NCBI RefSeq assembly: GCF_000971155.1
Contig: NZ_BBLX01000010.1
Span: 33,725 to 97,724 of the forward strand
Direction of reading: 5' to 3'
Source of the DNA: Demequina maris
GTDB taxonomy: Bacteria; Actinomycetota; Actinomycetes; Actinomycetales; Demequinaceae
DNA length: 64,000 bases
The position numbers and the translations under genes were made by a program. The notes under the pieces are model-generated. The model was not told the origin of the DNA and ran no database searches. It saw nothing but the letters and a program-made list of their open reading frames with translations. Below, piece after piece: positions 55,837 to 64,000 of this stretch (the first letter of the stretch is position 1; each line of letters opens with the position of its first letter).

Positions 55837-57347
55837 GCGCGGCCGTCCTTGGGGTCGAACAGGTCCACGCGCGACGCGACGACGTCCGGGCCGATCGCCT
55901 CGAGCGGCGCGGCACCCTCCTCGACCTCGACGTTCGTGGTGAAGGCCACCTTGGGCACCGCGAACAGCGCGAGGGCGGCGACGATGGCGGTGCCGCCGCA
56001 GATCGCCCACACGGTGATGTAGCCGGACAGGGTGCCCGCGGTCGACTCGCCCGAGCCGCCCGCCGCGACGCCCGAGACGAGCGCGATCGCGAACGCGGTG
56101 GACGCGAAGGCGCCGCCGATAGTCTTGGTGGTGTTGGTGAGGCCCGTCGCCATCGCGGTCTGATGCGGCGGCGCGGCGGAGGCCGCGGCGGCGGGCAGGG
56201 CGGCCACCAGCGCCCCGGAGCCCAGGCCCGCGACGACCATGCAGGACACCACCACGGCGGTGCTGCCGTGCAGCGGGATGAGCGCCAGGTAGCCGCCCGC
56301 GACCAGGAACGATGCGGCGATGAGGACCGCGCGCGGGCTGTACCGGGTGCTGAGGCGGGCGAAGAGCAGCGCGCCGACGAGCAGCGACATCACGTAGGCA
56401 CCGATGAGGTACGACGCGGTCGCGGAGGTGAGGCCGAGCCCGTAGCCGACCTCGTCGGGGTCGGTGCGGGCGAAGGTCGACAGCGGGCCTTGGGCGCCCA
56501 GCACGCTGACGCCGAACAGCGTCGCGGTGAGGATGACCGGCCACACGGTCGGGCGCTTGAGGAGGGCGATGTCGACGAGCGGCTCGTCGGTGCCCTGCTC
56601 GACGCGGACGAACAGCCACATCAGCGCGAGCCCGATCGCGACCATCACGACCACCCACGGCGAGAAGCCGTCGAGGCGGACCAGCGACAGGCCGCCCATG
56701 AGCGTGAGCAGGCCGAGCGTGAGGATCACGGTGCCGCGGGTGTCGATGCTGCCGCCCGCGCGGACGCCCGTGTCGGGCACCTTGAACAGCACGACGACGA
56801 GCGCGATCGTCACCATCGCGGCGGGGACGCTGAGCGTGGCCCACAGCGGCAGCATGCCGCCGAGCTGCCCGCCGGCGAGCGCGCCGAGGATCGCGCCGGC
56901 CTGGAGCGCGGCCACGATGATGCCGGCGCCGCGCCGGGTCAGCGCCGCCCCGTTCTCCTTGTCGCGGGCGCGCGAGTGGATGATCGCGACGTTGAGCGGC
57001 AGCCAGACGACGTAGAAGCCCTGGATCGCCCACGCGAGCACGAACAGCGGGAAGCTCGGCGCGAACGCGAGCGCCCAGCTCGACAGCGCGGTCACGATCA
57101 GCGACGCGATGAGCACCTTGCGGTGGCCGATCATGTCGCCCAGGCGCGCGAGCACCGGGACCACGATCGCGCTGAGCAGCAGCTGCGCCGCCTCGAACCA
57201 GTTGACGTCGGCGTCGTGGATCCCCAGGTGGCGGGCGATGTCGGTGAGCAGGGGCGTGTAGTACCCCTGCAGGACGCCCGACGTCCCCTCGACCACGACC
57301 AGGGCGCCGACGACGCCGCCCGCGAGCTTGACGTTCCTCGATGCCAT
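55833..57347 (-). CDS. MFS transporter, DHA2-type (14 helices)
   Basis: This 504-residue major facilitator protein has about 14 membrane helices. The motif A loop is RLGDMIGHRKVLIAS (about residue 68) and the antiporter-like stretch near helix 5 reads GAILGALAGGQLGG (about 160). Such proteins are usually proton-coupled drug or metabolite exporters. It is translationally coupled to the M20 peptidase, so export or import of a peptide-like compound is possible. ATG 57347 is the likely start. Confidence 0.88.
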   Translation of the reverse strand: MASRNVKLAGGVVGALVVVEGTSGVLQGYYTPLLTDIARHLGIHDADVNWFEAAQLLLSAIVVPVLARLGDMIGHRKVLIASLIVTALSSWALAFAPSFPLFVLAWAIQGFYVVWLPLNVAIIHSRARDKENGAALTRRGAGIIVAALQAGAILGALAGGQLGGMLPLWATLSVPAAMVTIALVVVLFKVPDTGVRAGGSIDTRGTVILTLGLLTLMGGLSLVRLDGFSPWVVVMVAIGLALMWLFVRVEQGTDEPLVDIALLKRPTVWPVILTATLFGVSVLGAQGPLSTFARTDPDEVGYGLGLTSATASYLIGAYVMSLLVGALLFARLSTRYSPRAVLIAASFLVAGGYLALIPLHGSTAVVVSCMVVAGLGSGALVAALPAAAASAAPPHQTAMATGLTNTTKTIGGAFASTAFAIALVSGVAAGGSGESTAGTLSGYITVWAICGGTAIVAALALFAVPKVAFTTNVEVEEGAAPLEAIGPDVVASRVDLFDPKDGRA

Positions 57348-57608
57348 GGCGGCATGGTTCCAGACCCATGTGTCGGCGACGTTGCACGGCGCGGACCGGG
57401 GCGCCGCATCGTGACCCGATCGAGACGCGCGCGAGGTGCGCGCGAGCGGCGCGCGAGCGGCGCGCGAGGCGATGGTCTCTCTCCCGTGTGTCAGGAATAG
57501 CTGAAATAGCCCGCGCCTCGCGTCGGCGCCAGCCTTTTTACCAGGGGATTCGCTATACGTCGCGGTGCTGTTTCACCTCACGCTGGAACACGCGGGAGAG
57601 ACATCCGC

Positions 57609-58535
57609 TCAGGAGCGCGGCGACGCCCCCTCGCGAAGCGCCTCGAGGAGCCCGTCGACGAGCTCGAGGTCGCATTCGAGCGTCGACCCGCCCAGATGCG
57701 GCGTGATGACCACCTGCTCGAGCGCGAGCAGCGGGTGGTCGGCGGCGAGCGGCTCGTCGCCGTGCACGTCGAGGCCGGCGCCCGCGAGGTGCCCGGACCG
57801 CAGTGCGTCGAGCATCGCCGCCTCGTCCACCACCGGTCCACGCGCGGTGTTGACGAGGATCGCGCCGGGCCTCATGCGGGCGAGCTCGGCGGCGCCGAGG
57901 GTCCCGCGGGTCATCTCGTCGAGGGGCAGCAGGACCACGAGGACGTCGGACTCCGCGAGGAGCGTGTCGAGGTCGACCTGACGCGCGCCGGTGCTCCCCG
58001 CGACCGCGGGCAGCTCGCGCGCGTCCGTGAACAGGGTCCGTGCCTCGAGCGCGCCGAGCATGCGCAGCAGCGGCGCGCCGATGCGACCCGCGCCCAGGAC
58101 GCCGACGGTCGAGCCCGCGACGTCGCGGCCCGAGTACGGCACCTTGAGGTCCTCGTACGGCCAGCGCCCGGCGCGGACGGCGGCGTCCGCCGCCGGGACC
58201 CGGCGCATCGTCGCCAGGATCAGCGCGAGCGTGTGCTCCGCGACGGTGCGCCACAACCGGCTCGACTCGAGCACGGCGAGCCCTCGGTCGCGGGCGTGCG
58301 CATGGACCGCGGGCGGGGCAAGGTGGACGGCGACGGCGCGCAGGCGGGGCGCGGCGGCGAGCTCGTCGACACCAGGTGGCCCGTAGGCGAGGAGCCCGTC
58401 CGCGGCGGCGAGCGCCTCGGCCCGCGCGGGACCGGTGCGGGGCAGCGGCGCGACTTCGGCCCCGGCCTCCAGGGCCGCCAGCGCTTCGGGGTGCAGCGAC
58501 ATGTCGACGAGGACACGAGGGCGCGAGGGGGTCAT
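57609..58535 (-). CDS. D-isomer-specific 2-hydroxyacid dehydrogenase
   Basis: This 308-residue NAD(P)-dependent dehydrogenase has the nucleotide-binding motif VGVLGAGRIGAPLLRMLG (about residue 136), catalytic Arg in VNTARGPVVDEAAML (about 228), Glu in DVHGDEPLAADHPL (about 257) and His in ITPHLGGST (about 277). It resembles hydroxypyruvate/glyoxylate reductases or phosphoglycerate-dehydrogenase-like enzymes. ATG 58535 is chosen; an upstream Arg-rich extension has no support. It is a single gene behind the hppA terminator. Confidence 0.9.
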   Translation of the reverse strand: MTPSRPRVLVDMSLHPEALAALEAGAEVAPLPRTGPARAEALAAADGLLAYGPPGVDELAAAPRLRAVAVHLAPPAVHAHARDRGLAVLESSRLWRTVAEHTLALILATMRRVPAADAAVRAGRWPYEDLKVPYSGRDVAGSTVGVLGAGRIGAPLLRMLGALEARTLFTDARELPAVAGSTGARQVDLDTLLAESDVLVVLLPLDEMTRGTLGAAELARMRPGAILVNTARGPVVDEAAMLDALRSGHLAGAGLDVHGDEPLAADHPLLALEQVVITPHLGGSTLECDLELVDGLLEALREGASPRS

Positions 58536-58573
58536 CGCGTCAGCATGGCACGGCCCCACCCGGGCACATGAAG

Positions 58574-58624
58574 GCGGCGCGGCGCCCGCCCCGCTTGGGG
58601 GGCTTGAGGCAGGCGCCGCGCCGC
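58574..58624 (-). terminator. Terminator of hppA
   Basis: GCGGCGCGGCGCC at 58574 pairs perfectly with GGCGCCGCGCCGC ending at 58624 across a 25-base loop, just after the hppA stop codon. Confidence 0.6.
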
Positions 58625-58641
58625 TCGGGGGCGCGCCGACC

Positions 58642-61017
58642 CTAGCGCTGCTCCCCGCCCGCGGGCGTGCCCGCGGTGGTCGATGCGGCCTCCGCCGCCT
58701 GGTCCTCGTCGTCCGAGACGGACGGGGCGTGCCCCTCCTCGGCTGCCGCCGCATCGGCCTCGCTCGCGATGCCGCCGGCGTGCGCGCGACGCGATGCCAG
58801 GCCCACGGCGGTGACGGCCACGATGGCCGCGACGCCGGCGATGAGCCCGCGCATCCACGGGTTCGCGGAGTCGCCGTACGTGAGCAGCACGACCGCCGGC
58901 GCGATGAGCAGCGCGACCAGGTTCATCACCTTGATGAGCGGGTTGATCGCGGGGCCAGCCGTGTCCTTGAACGGGTCGCCGATGGTGTCGCCGATGACAG
59001 TGGCCTCGTGCGCCGGGGAGTTCTTGCCGCCCCAGTAGCCGTCCTCGACGATCTTCTTGGCGTTGTCCCAGGAGCCGCCCGCGTTCGCCAGGAACACCGC
59101 CATGAGCACGCCGGTGCCGATCGCGCCCGCGAGGAAGCCCGCGAGCGCGCCCACGCCGAGCGCGAAGCCCACGAAGATGGGCGCCATCGCGGCCAGCAGG
59201 CCGGGCGTCGCGAGCTCGCGCAGCGAGTCGCGGGTGCAGATGTCGACCACGCGTCCGTACTCGGGCCGCTGCGTCCGGTCCATGATCCCGGGCATCTCCC
59301 GGAACTGGCGGCGCACCTCGAACACGATGGCGCCGGCCGCGCGGGTGACCGCATCGATCGCGAGCCCCGAGAACAGGAACACCGTCGCGCCGCCGATGAT
59401 GACGCCGACGAGCGTGAGCGGGTGGATGATCTCGTAACTGAAGCCGGCGGCGGTCTCGGCGGCATCGGAGAGCGCGTTGGTGACCGCGTCGGAGTAGCTG
59501 CCGAACAGCGCGGTCGCCGCGAGCACCGCGGTGGCGATCGCGATGCCCTTGGTGATGGCCTTGGTGGTGTTGCCGACGGCGTCGAGATCGGTGAGGGTCT
59601 TCGCGGCCTCCTCGTCGACCTCGCCGGACATCTCGGCGATGCCCTGGGCGTTGTCGGAGACCGGCCCGAACGTGTCCATCGCGACGATCACGCCCACCGT
59701 GGTGAGCAGCCCGCAGCCCGCGAGCGCCACGAGGAACAGCGCGAGGGTGACGGAGCCGCCCGCGACAGCGAACAGCACCACGATCGCGCCCGCGATGACG
59801 GTCGCGGTGTAGACGGCGGACTCGAGGCCCACGCCGATGCCGGCGAGCACCACCGTCGCGGCGCCCGTGAGCGACGTGCGCGCGACGCGGCGCGTGGGCC
59901 GCTGCGCGGTGTCGGTGAAGTAGCCGGTGATCCACAGGATGAGGCCCGCGAGGCCGATCCCGACGAAGACCGCGACCATGGAGACGATGCGCGGGTCGCC
60001 GGACTCCCCCTCGACCGAGGCGCCGTTGAGTTCGGCGAACGACGACGGCAGGTAGACGAAGGCGGCGATCGCGGCGAGCACCGCGCCGACCGCGGCGGCG
60101 GTGTAGAAGCCGCGGTTGATGGCCTTGAGGCCGGGCTCGTTGCCGCGGATCTTGGTGATAGCCACGCCGAGCGCCGCGACGAGCGCGCCGATCGCTGTGA
60201 CGATGAGCGGGAAGACGAGGCCCTGCTCGCCGAAGGCCGCCTTGCCCAGGATGAGCGCCGCGACGAGCGTGACGGCGTAGGACTCGAACAGGTCCGCGGC
60301 CATGCCCGCGCAGTCGCCGACGTTGTCGCCCACGTTGTCCGCGATCGTCGCGGCATTGCGGGGGTCGTCCTCGGGGATGTGCTTCTCGACCTTGCCCACA
60401 AGGTCCGCGCCCACGTCCGCGGCCTTGGTGAAGATGCCGCCGCCGACGCGCATGAACATGGCGAGCAGCGCCGCGCCGAAGCCGAAGCCCTCGAGCACGG
60501 CCGCCGCATCGTCCCGGTACAGGAAGACCACGGCCGCCGCGCCGCCCAGGCCCATGCCGACCACGGACATGCCGACCGCGCCGCCGGTGCGGAACGCGAT
60601 GCGGGCGCCCTCTGCGCGTCCGCCCTCGCGGGTCGAGGCGGAGGCGACACGCACGTTCGCGCGGACGGCGAGCCACATGCCCATGTAGCCGATGGTCGCG
60701 GAGCAGCCCGCGCCCAGCAGGAAGAAGAGGGACCGGCCGACGCGCACGCCGGCGTCGCCGGGCAGCAGGAACAGCAGCGCGAACACCAGCGCCGCGAACA
60801 GCGCGAGCGTGCGCAGCTGGCGGCTCAGATAAGCCGAGGCGCCCTCCTGCACCGCGGTCGCGATGTCGTTCATCGACTCGGTGCCGTCCGGCGCCTGCAG
60901 CACGTTGCGTCGCAGGAACCAGGCGGCTATCAGCGAGATCGCGGCGATGATCCCGATCACGACCACGATGGTCGCGCTGCCCGAGCTCACCTCCACCGCG
61001 GTTGCCGTGGCGTGCAT
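58642..61017 (-). CDS. hppA: Membrane-bound K+-independent proton pyrophosphatase
   Basis: This 791-residue integral membrane protein has about 16 helices. It couples hydrolysis of pyrophosphate to proton export. Signatures are DNVGDNVGDCAGMAADLFES (about residue 245), GGGIFTKAADVGADLVGKVE (about 188) and a late DNAKKIVEDG (about 660). In GNTTKAITKG (about 470) the Lys marks the K+-independent class; K+-dependent enzymes have Ala there. The tail is acidic and Ala-rich. It stands alone, divergent from the third sigma module. ATG 61017 has AGGAGG upstream. Confidence 0.95.
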   Translation of the reverse strand: MHATATAVEVSSGSATIVVVIGIIAAISLIAAWFLRRNVLQAPDGTESMNDIATAVQEGASAYLSRQLRTLALFAALVFALLFLLPGDAGVRVGRSLFFLLGAGCSATIGYMGMWLAVRANVRVASASTREGGRAEGARIAFRTGGAVGMSVVGMGLGGAAAVVFLYRDDAAAVLEGFGFGAALLAMFMRVGGGIFTKAADVGADLVGKVEKHIPEDDPRNAATIADNVGDNVGDCAGMAADLFESYAVTLVAALILGKAAFGEQGLVFPLIVTAIGALVAALGVAITKIRGNEPGLKAINRGFYTAAAVGAVLAAIAAFVYLPSSFAELNGASVEGESGDPRIVSMVAVFVGIGLAGLILWITGYFTDTAQRPTRRVARTSLTGAATVVLAGIGVGLESAVYTATVIAGAIVVLFAVAGGSVTLALFLVALAGCGLLTTVGVIVAMDTFGPVSDNAQGIAEMSGEVDEEAAKTLTDLDAVGNTTKAITKGIAIATAVLAATALFGSYSDAVTNALSDAAETAAGFSYEIIHPLTLVGVIIGGATVFLFSGLAIDAVTRAAGAIVFEVRRQFREMPGIMDRTQRPEYGRVVDICTRDSLRELATPGLLAAMAPIFVGFALGVGALAGFLAGAIGTGVLMAVFLANAGGSWDNAKKIVEDGYWGGKNSPAHEATVIGDTIGDPFKDTAGPAINPLIKVMNLVALLIAPAVVLLTYGDSANPWMRGLIAGVAAIVAVTAVGLASRRAHAGGIASEADAAAAEEGHAPSVSDDEDQAAEAASTTAGTPAGGEQR

Positions 61018-61178
61018 ACGTCCTCCTTGACGTTCTCCCCGACGCGACTCCGTTGTCGCGACCGCAAGGGGTACCAGGCCACTCTAGGGGACAAGGTCGG
61101 CGCGCCGTCGAGTGCCGCCCCAACGTTTCTGCGACCGTGCACGTCACCATTGCAGGGCACGACGAGGTGGGGGACCTG

Positions 61179-61736
61179 ATGGGCGACTGGCGGGAGACGA
61201 TGGCGCAGCTGGTGCGCGATCGCGAGCGCGCGCTGCTCGGATACGCGTATCTGGTGTGCGGCGACGGCGTGATGGCGCAGGACCTGGTGCAGGACGCGCT
61301 GGTGAGGACGTTCTCGCGACCGCGGCCCGGGCTGACCGCGGTCAAGGCCGAGGCCTACGTGCGGCGCGCGATCACCACGGTGTACATCGACGGCTACCGG
61401 CGCGACCAGCGGTGGAGGAGGGTCCAGCACCTGTTCCGCCCGGCCGCGCCGCTGACGGACCCGCTCGCGGGCGTCGAGGCGGGCGCGGACGTGCTGGAGG
61501 CGCTCGCGACCCTCGCGCCCCGCGAGCGGGCCTGCGTGGTGCTGCGCTTCTTCGACGACCTCACCGTGCCCGACATCGCGCAGCACCTGGGCCTCGCGCC
61601 CGGGTCGGTGAAGCGCTACCTGCATGACGGCCTCGCACGGCTCGAGCTGCTGCTCGGCCCGCTCGAGGACGGCACCCGCGACCAGGCGGACGACGAGACC
61701 GACGTGGCAACGCGTCGGCGGACGGAAGGCGGCTGA
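61179..61736 (+). CDS. ECF sigma factor (SigE-like), third module
   Basis: This 185-residue ECF sigma factor has region 2 at about residues 10-75 (ERALLGYAYLVCGDGVMAQD, LVQDALVRTF) and region 4 at about 110-160 (LAPRERACVVLRFFDDLTVP, DIAQHLGLAPGSVKRYLHDG). It is similar in plan to the sigma factor at 43194. ATG 61179 follows AGGTGGGGG at good spacing; upstream GTG codons are possible. It is one base from the membrane-protein gene downstream, which is its likely partner. Confidence 0.88.
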   Translation: MGDWRETMAQLVRDRERALLGYAYLVCGDGVMAQDLVQDALVRTFSRPRPGLTAVKAEAYVRRAITTVYIDGYRRDQRWRRVQHLFRPAAPLTDPLAGVEAGADVLEALATLAPRERACVVLRFFDDLTVPDIAQHLGLAPGSVKRYLHDGLARLELLLGPLEDGTRDQADDETDVATRRRTEGG

Positions 61737-61737
61737 C

Positions 61738-63561
61738 ATGAAGCTCTCGGATGCCCTGCGGGGCGCCGCGGACCGGGCCCCCCTCGACGGGCTCGCGGTC
61801 GACACCCGGCGCGCGCAGCGACGAGTGACCACCCAGCGCGGCCTGCGCACCGGCTCCGGCGGCGTGCTCGCCGGCGGCATGGTCGTGGTGCTCGGCTTCG
61901 GCGTGTCCGGTGCCCTGGGCGGCTCGAGCGCCTCCAGCGGGGACGATGCGGGCCGGGACGAGGCCGCCGCCGTCACCGAGGACTCGGCCGGCATGGCGGG
62001 CGAGGCGGACGGCGGCGCGATGGCCGACTCGTCCGCGCTCGCGTGGGGCATGTGCGGCGAGCCTCTCCCGGACGCGACCGTCGGGGGCGAGGACCCGATC
62101 GCGACCATCGACGCGTACGTGAGCAGCACCGAGGTCGCCGACGGGGTGCTCACGTTCGGCGCGGGCCTCGCCTCGAGCATCGACGCGACGGTCGAGACGT
62201 TCGGCATGTCGGGCGTGGTGCTGTGGGACGGCATCGTCGTCGGGACCGTCGACGCCTCGACGCCGGCGGGCACCGTGGCCGAGGGCGACTCGTACGGGGA
62301 CCAGCTGATGAGCGACGCGATCGGCATCGCCGAGCGGGAGGTCGAGCTCACGAACTGCTGGGACGGCGCGCCGCTGCCGGCCTCGAAGTACGAGCTCGTG
62401 CTCACGCAGGAGCTGTGGGAGGTGCGGCCGCTGGATGAGGCGGGCGACCACGCTGACTCGGACTCGGGCGCGGAGCCGGACGCGGAGCCGGGCGAGGAGA
62501 CCGACGCCGGCATCGCCGCGGACGCCTCGATCCGGCTGGTCTCGGAGCCGATGCCCTTCACCGTCGCCGGCGACCCGGCCGACGACCCGTTCGCGGACTA
62601 CCTCCGCGTCGACGAGCCCGAGCCGATGCCGACCACGCCGGACGACGAGCCGACGATCTCCGAGCCGACGGTCAACGAGGACGCGCTCGACGCCGACACC
62701 GCGCGGGGGCTGTACCGCGACGGCCTCACCGGCGCCTGGGACATGGCCCCCGGCACGCAGCGCTGGATCGTGTCGGGCGACTCGAGCGGCGACCTCGCGA
62801 CGTCATGGTTCGGCTGCGCGTGGGAGGGCGACGGCGGCTTCCCCACGAGGTCCTCGGAGATGGGCCTGCTCGATGTCGCGGTCGATACGCCACCGACGAT
62901 CGACGTGAGCTACGGCTGGATCGTGGACGGCAACCCCGCGCTCGAGAGCCGCGTCACGAACGTCTCCGCGTGGGACCTCGACCGCTTCTGGGACGCGGGC
63001 AGCCTGCAGCTCGCGCTCGTGCGCGACGGCCGCGTGGTGGCCGAGGCGTACCCGGTGAACCCCTACCAGCAGGGCGTGGTGAGCATCGCCGAGTCCGCCG
63101 CGGGCGCCGACGGCGCCGAGGACTCGGCGATCGCGATCGAGCCGTACGGCTACGGCGACGGCGGCCTCGCGCGCGGCGAGTCGATCGCGTCGGAGCTCCT
63201 GTGGCGCGACGTCAACGGCTGCTGGTCCGACGCGGGCCAGTCGGCGGTCGAGCCCGGCACCTACACGCTGCTCGCGATGCACTACCTCAGCGTCGGCGGC
63301 GGCGACGTCGTGTACATGGACGGTGCGGACGAGGCCCTGCTCGAGGAGCAGGAGGCGCGCGACCGCGACCTCGGCGGCACGCTCGCCGACGACGGCCCGC
63401 TGCTGATCGAGCCCGACTCGACCGATGGCGGCCTCGCGGGCGGCGGCTCGACCGGAGGCTCCACGGGCAGCGCGATCGCCCCGGCCCCGGACGTCTACGA
63501 GGTCTACGACGCCGTCGACTTCCAGGTCTGGACGTCGCTGGGCACGCTGACGGTGCGCTGA
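61738..63561 (+). CDS. Sigma-linked single-pass membrane protein with duplicated outer domain
   Basis: This 607-residue protein has a cytoplasmic N-terminus of about 38 residues rich in Arg, one helix (about 40-60), then a very acidic outer part. The outer part holds two related units at about 102-230 and 355-540. Each starts with a Cys (WGMCGE, WFGCAWEG) and carries a second Cys-Trp in a similar setting (LTNCWDGAPLPASKYELVL and VNGCWSDAGQSAVEPGTYTL), separated by an Asp/Glu/Pro linker. I recognise no family. Coupling to the ECF sigma gene suggests a sensor or anti-sigma-like role. Confidence 0.72.
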   Translation: MKLSDALRGAADRAPLDGLAVDTRRAQRRVTTQRGLRTGSGGVLAGGMVVVLGFGVSGALGGSSASSGDDAGRDEAAAVTEDSAGMAGEADGGAMADSSALAWGMCGEPLPDATVGGEDPIATIDAYVSSTEVADGVLTFGAGLASSIDATVETFGMSGVVLWDGIVVGTVDASTPAGTVAEGDSYGDQLMSDAIGIAEREVELTNCWDGAPLPASKYELVLTQELWEVRPLDEAGDHADSDSGAEPDAEPGEETDAGIAADASIRLVSEPMPFTVAGDPADDPFADYLRVDEPEPMPTTPDDEPTISEPTVNEDALDADTARGLYRDGLTGAWDMAPGTQRWIVSGDSSGDLATSWFGCAWEGDGGFPTRSSEMGLLDVAVDTPPTIDVSYGWIVDGNPALESRVTNVSAWDLDRFWDAGSLQLALVRDGRVVAEAYPVNPYQQGVVSIAESAAGADGAEDSAIAIEPYGYGDGGLARGESIASELLWRDVNGCWSDAGQSAVEPGTYTLLAMHYLSVGGGDVVYMDGADEALLEEQEARDRDLGGTLADDGPLLIEPDSTDGGLAGGGSTGGSTGSAIAPAPDVYEVYDAVDFQVWTSLGTLTVR

Positions 63562-63651
63562 TTCGCCTGCTATCTCGGGTTACCCGTGTGGGCTTTGTCA
63601 CAACTCACGCACAAAGGCCACAACACGCGCCACGCTGTTATGGAAATGCAA

Positions 63652-63673
63652 CCGATTCGCCGTATTGAATCGG
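63652..63673. promoter_or_regulatory. Hairpin before the last gene
   Basis: CCGATTC-GCCGTATT-GAATCGG is a perfect 7-bp inverted repeat about 30 bases before the possible start codon at 63702 and 90 bases after the sigma-module stop. It could be an operator or a weak terminator. Confidence 0.4.
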
Positions 63674-63701
63674 GGTACGCGGATGCCGATGGTGTTGGCG
63701 T

Positions 63702-64000
63702 ATGGACTTCCTGACAGCGGCACGATCCCTCAGCCGTCCGCTGGCAGGAATACCGTCGGCGGCGGTCCGACCCCCCTCAGCTCGGGCCGCCGCCGACACC
63801 TTCCTCCCCGCCCGAGCGGACGCCTCCCTCCCCCTCACCTCGACGGTCACGGTGACGGCGTCCCGGGCATGGATCACGCACCGCACGAGCGCGCCTCCCG
63901 CGCGCCCCGCCGCCGCGGCCGCCGTCGCGCACACTCCGGCCGGCGAGCCCGGCGACGCCCGGGCCTGCGCCGCGCGCGCCTCGCGCGCCCCCGCCAGGGC
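63702..64000 (+). CDS. Possible gene start running off the right edge
   Basis: An open frame from ATG 63702 stays open to the window end (99 codons) with G/C-ending codons throughout. It reads MDFLTAARSLSRPLAGIPSA, then an Ala/Pro/Arg-rich stretch with no recognisable domain. No clear ribosome site precedes it. The low complexity means it could be non-coding. Confidence 0.3.
   Translation, partial: MDFLTAARSLSRPLAGIPSAAVRPPSARAAADTFLPARADASLPLTSTVTVTASRAWITHRTSAPPARPAAAAAVAHTPAGEPGDARACAARASRAPAR

Noticed and set aside
57348..57608. GC-rich gap with repeated GCGCGCGAGCG units between the MFS and dehydrogenase genes
   Set aside because: The repeat is a short simple-sequence run of three units. 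No dyad, RNA or gene was convincing.
58435..61179. Plus-strand open frame of about 900 codons opposite hppA
   Set aside because: It is low-complexity Arg/His/Asp sequence antisense to a well-conserved pyrophosphatase.
63638..63934. Minus-strand frame at the right edge
   Set aside because: It reads through the hairpin at 63652 and ends just after the sigma module; the plus-strand frame from 63702 is somewhat more plausible, though also weak.
1..64000. CRISPR arrays, insertion sequences, rRNA or an intact prophage
   Set aside because: No evenly spaced repeats, transposase or integrase motifs, rRNA sequence or phage structural genes were seen; the only phage-like item is the M15 lysin-like gene.

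Overview
The window is 64 kb of very GC-rich DNA (G/C in nearly all third codon positions) with GTG starts, strong GGAGG ribosome sites, dense ATGA/GTGA gene overlaps, SigE-type ECF sigma factors, a K+-independent proton pyrophosphatase and the block tmk-holB-peptidase-tRNA-Thr. This points to a chromosomal segment of an actinobacterium, most likely a soil or plant-associated member of the Micrococcales (Cellulomonas/Demequina-like); the family is an inference. I see no rRNA, CRISPR array, transposase or intact prophage.

Layout. 1-11.6 kb is carbohydrate utilisation: the start of a GH43 glycosidase with its own LacI-type operator, a DUF308-DUF389 membrane protein, and a five-gene operon (GH42, sugar-binding lipoprotein, two permeases, second GH42) facing a divergent LacI repressor with an operator between them. 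11.6-17.3 kb has a PadR/UbiB pair, a phage-lysin-like M15 peptidase, a secreted protein and a CopC-CopD copper protein. 17.5-33.7 kb is an aromatic catabolism island. It holds a protocatechuate 4,5-cleavage operon (LigI, fused LigAB, LigC, aldo/keto reductase) with a divergent LysR, an IclR-pobA pair that would feed it protocatechuate from 4-hydroxybenzoate, and a second, unassigned cluster (FAD monooxygenase, cyclase, CMD-like protein, extradiol dioxygenase, amidohydrolase, FAH hydrolase, alpha/beta hydrolase, CatC-like isomerase, LysR).

33.8-39.7 kb holds two membrane proteins, a small toxin-antitoxin-like pair bracketed by 54-bp direct repeats beside tRNA-Thr, a secreted peptidase, holB and tmk. 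39.9-46.5 kb is an accessory block between tmk and topA: a secreted protein, an oxidoreductase, two ECF-sigma/ankyrin-repeat modules and a DUF559-type nuclease flanked by repeats. 46.7-61 kb is mostly housekeeping: topA, an inositol monophosphatase, a membrane protein, a radical SAM activase, a methyltransferase, an M20 peptidase, an MFS transporter, a D-2-hydroxyacid dehydrogenase and hppA. The right end carries a third ECF-sigma/membrane-protein module.

Two themes run through the DNA. The octamer ACGATGCG (either strand) recurs more than 40 times by eye and forms the stems of several intergenic hairpins. Dispersed non-coding repeats sit between convergent genes or bracket small accessory genes. 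The three sigma/membrane-protein modules and the repeat-bracketed toxin-antitoxin-like pair are the best candidates for undescribed systems.
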